From Pseudovibrio axinellae (lineage in GTDB: Bacteria > Pseudomonadota > Alphaproteobacteria > Rhizobiales > Stappiaceae), in the NCBI RefSeq assembly GCF_900110875.1, contig NZ_FOFM01000004.1:124001-188000 (forward strand): 64,000 nucleotides of DNA. The letters are read 5' to 3'. Within the stretch, counting starts at the first letter, position 1. Each line of letters opens with the position of its first letter. The position numbers and the translations under genes are program-made. This document shows positions 63,646 to 64,000 of this stretch, piece after piece. The notes beneath the pieces were generated by a model. That model was not told the DNA's origin. It did not search any database and saw only the letters and a list, made by a program, of their open reading frames with translations.

Positions 63646-64000
63646 ATGAAGACTCATTCCACGAAGGTGGCTGAGGTCGAGAAAAAGTGGATCTTGATCG
63701 ACGCAGAAGGTGTTGTTGTTGGCCGATTGGCTGCATTCATCGCTAACCGTCTGCGCGGCAAGCACAAGCCGACCTACACCCCACACATTGATGATGGCGA
63801 CAACGTAATCATTATTAATGCAGACAAGGTTGTACTGACTGGTAAAAAATACCAGAGTAAAAAGTACTACTGGCACACTGGTTACCCTGGCGGTATCAAA
63901 GAGCGTACAGCTCGCCAGCTGATCGAAGGCCGTTTTCCAGAGCGTGTTCTGGAAAAAGCTGTTCAGCGCATGATGCCAGGTGGACCTCTTTCCCGTGCAC
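63646..64000 (+). CDS. rplM: 50S ribosomal protein L13 (partial, cut by the window end)
   Basis: The first 118 codons match ribosomal protein L13 from its N-terminus: [19 protein letters not shown] near residue 11, [19 protein letters not shown] near 37 and [15 protein letters not shown] near 74. It binds 23S rRNA and is an early assembly protein. The frame is open to the right edge; about 35 residues are missing. rpsI (S9) is expected next. The ATG at 63646 has no strong ribosome site. Confidence 0.95.
   Translation, partial: MKTHSTKVAEVEKKWILIDAEGVVVGRLAAFIANRLRGKHKPTYTPHIDDGDNVIIINADKVVLTGKKYQSKKYYWHTGYPGGIKERTARQLIEGRFPERVLEKAVQRMMPGGPLSRA

Noticed and set aside
1-64000. CRISPR arrays and complete insertion sequences
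   Set aside because: I saw no regularly spaced repeats and no transposase gene in the window.

Overview
The window looks like chromosomal DNA of an alphaproteobacterium of the order Hyphomicrobiales (Rhizobiales). Moderate GC, the gene orders rpoZ-rsh-pyrE-DUF2062-acpS, nrdR-ribD-ribE-ribH-nusB-thiL, DUF177-plsX-fabH-ihfA-merR and ctaA/DUF2842/metY up to rplM, and an LdtR-type regulator beside an L,D-transpeptidase all point there. A marine Stappiaceae relative such as Pseudovibrio would fit, but that genus guess is inference from gene order and composition only.

Layout. (1) 1-12.1 kb, mostly minus strand: acpS, a DUF2062 membrane protein, a pyrE-like gene with an eroded PRPP site, the single Rel/Spo enzyme, rpoZ, a divergent NYN-domain gene, an N-end-rule aminoacyl transferase, an SLC13 carrier, an RDD protein, threonine ammonia-lyase and hemB. 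(2) 12.6-19.3 kb, plus strand: a valine-degradation set (acyl-CoA dehydrogenase, 3-hydroxyisobutyryl-CoA hydrolase, 3-hydroxyisobutyrate dehydrogenase), then the MarR-type regulator LdtR and its presumed L,D-transpeptidase target. (3) 19.5-30.1 kb, plus strand: glyA, nrdR, the riboflavin genes with nusB and thiL, a Nudix hydrolase, a GNAT acetyltransferase, an MFS carrier and a K+-independent H+-pyrophosphatase. (4) 30.1-35.8 kb: a thioesterase, a BamE-like lipoprotein, a CBP3-like chaperone, DUF177, plsX, fabH, ihfA and a MerR regulator.

(5) 35.8-42.98 kb is the accessory part. In relatives merR lies close to a tRNA-Pro gene; here about 7 kb separates them. The first part holds a divergent VOC/HxlR pair with a palindromic operator, a second, diverged and stop-containing 337-bp copy of the 3' half of merR, and a MazG-like gene. 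The second part (38613-42945) is bounded by a direct repeat of the 3' end of tRNA-Pro(GGG). It carries a lysis-module remnant, a serine hydrolase fused to TPRs, a frameshifted HTH-metallophosphoesterase and a dATP/dGTP diphosphohydrolase-like gene. It has no integrase, so it is a decayed tRNA-integrated element.

(6) 43.1-53.0 kb is an exopolysaccharide locus: polymerase/ligase, initiating sugar-phosphate transferase, glycosyltransferase, Wza-like lipoprotein, Wzc-like chain-length protein without a Walker A motif, a FemAB/BcsL-like acetyltransferase and a polysaccharide deacetylase. (7) 53-64 kb: DUF2842, ctaA, metY, a TPR-sulfotransferase, a CoA-binding protein, an enoyl-CoA hydratase, a PaaI-like thioesterase, a small secreted protein, a leucine-rich-repeat protein next to a secreted gluzincin peptidase, a membrane protein, and the start of rplM at the right edge.
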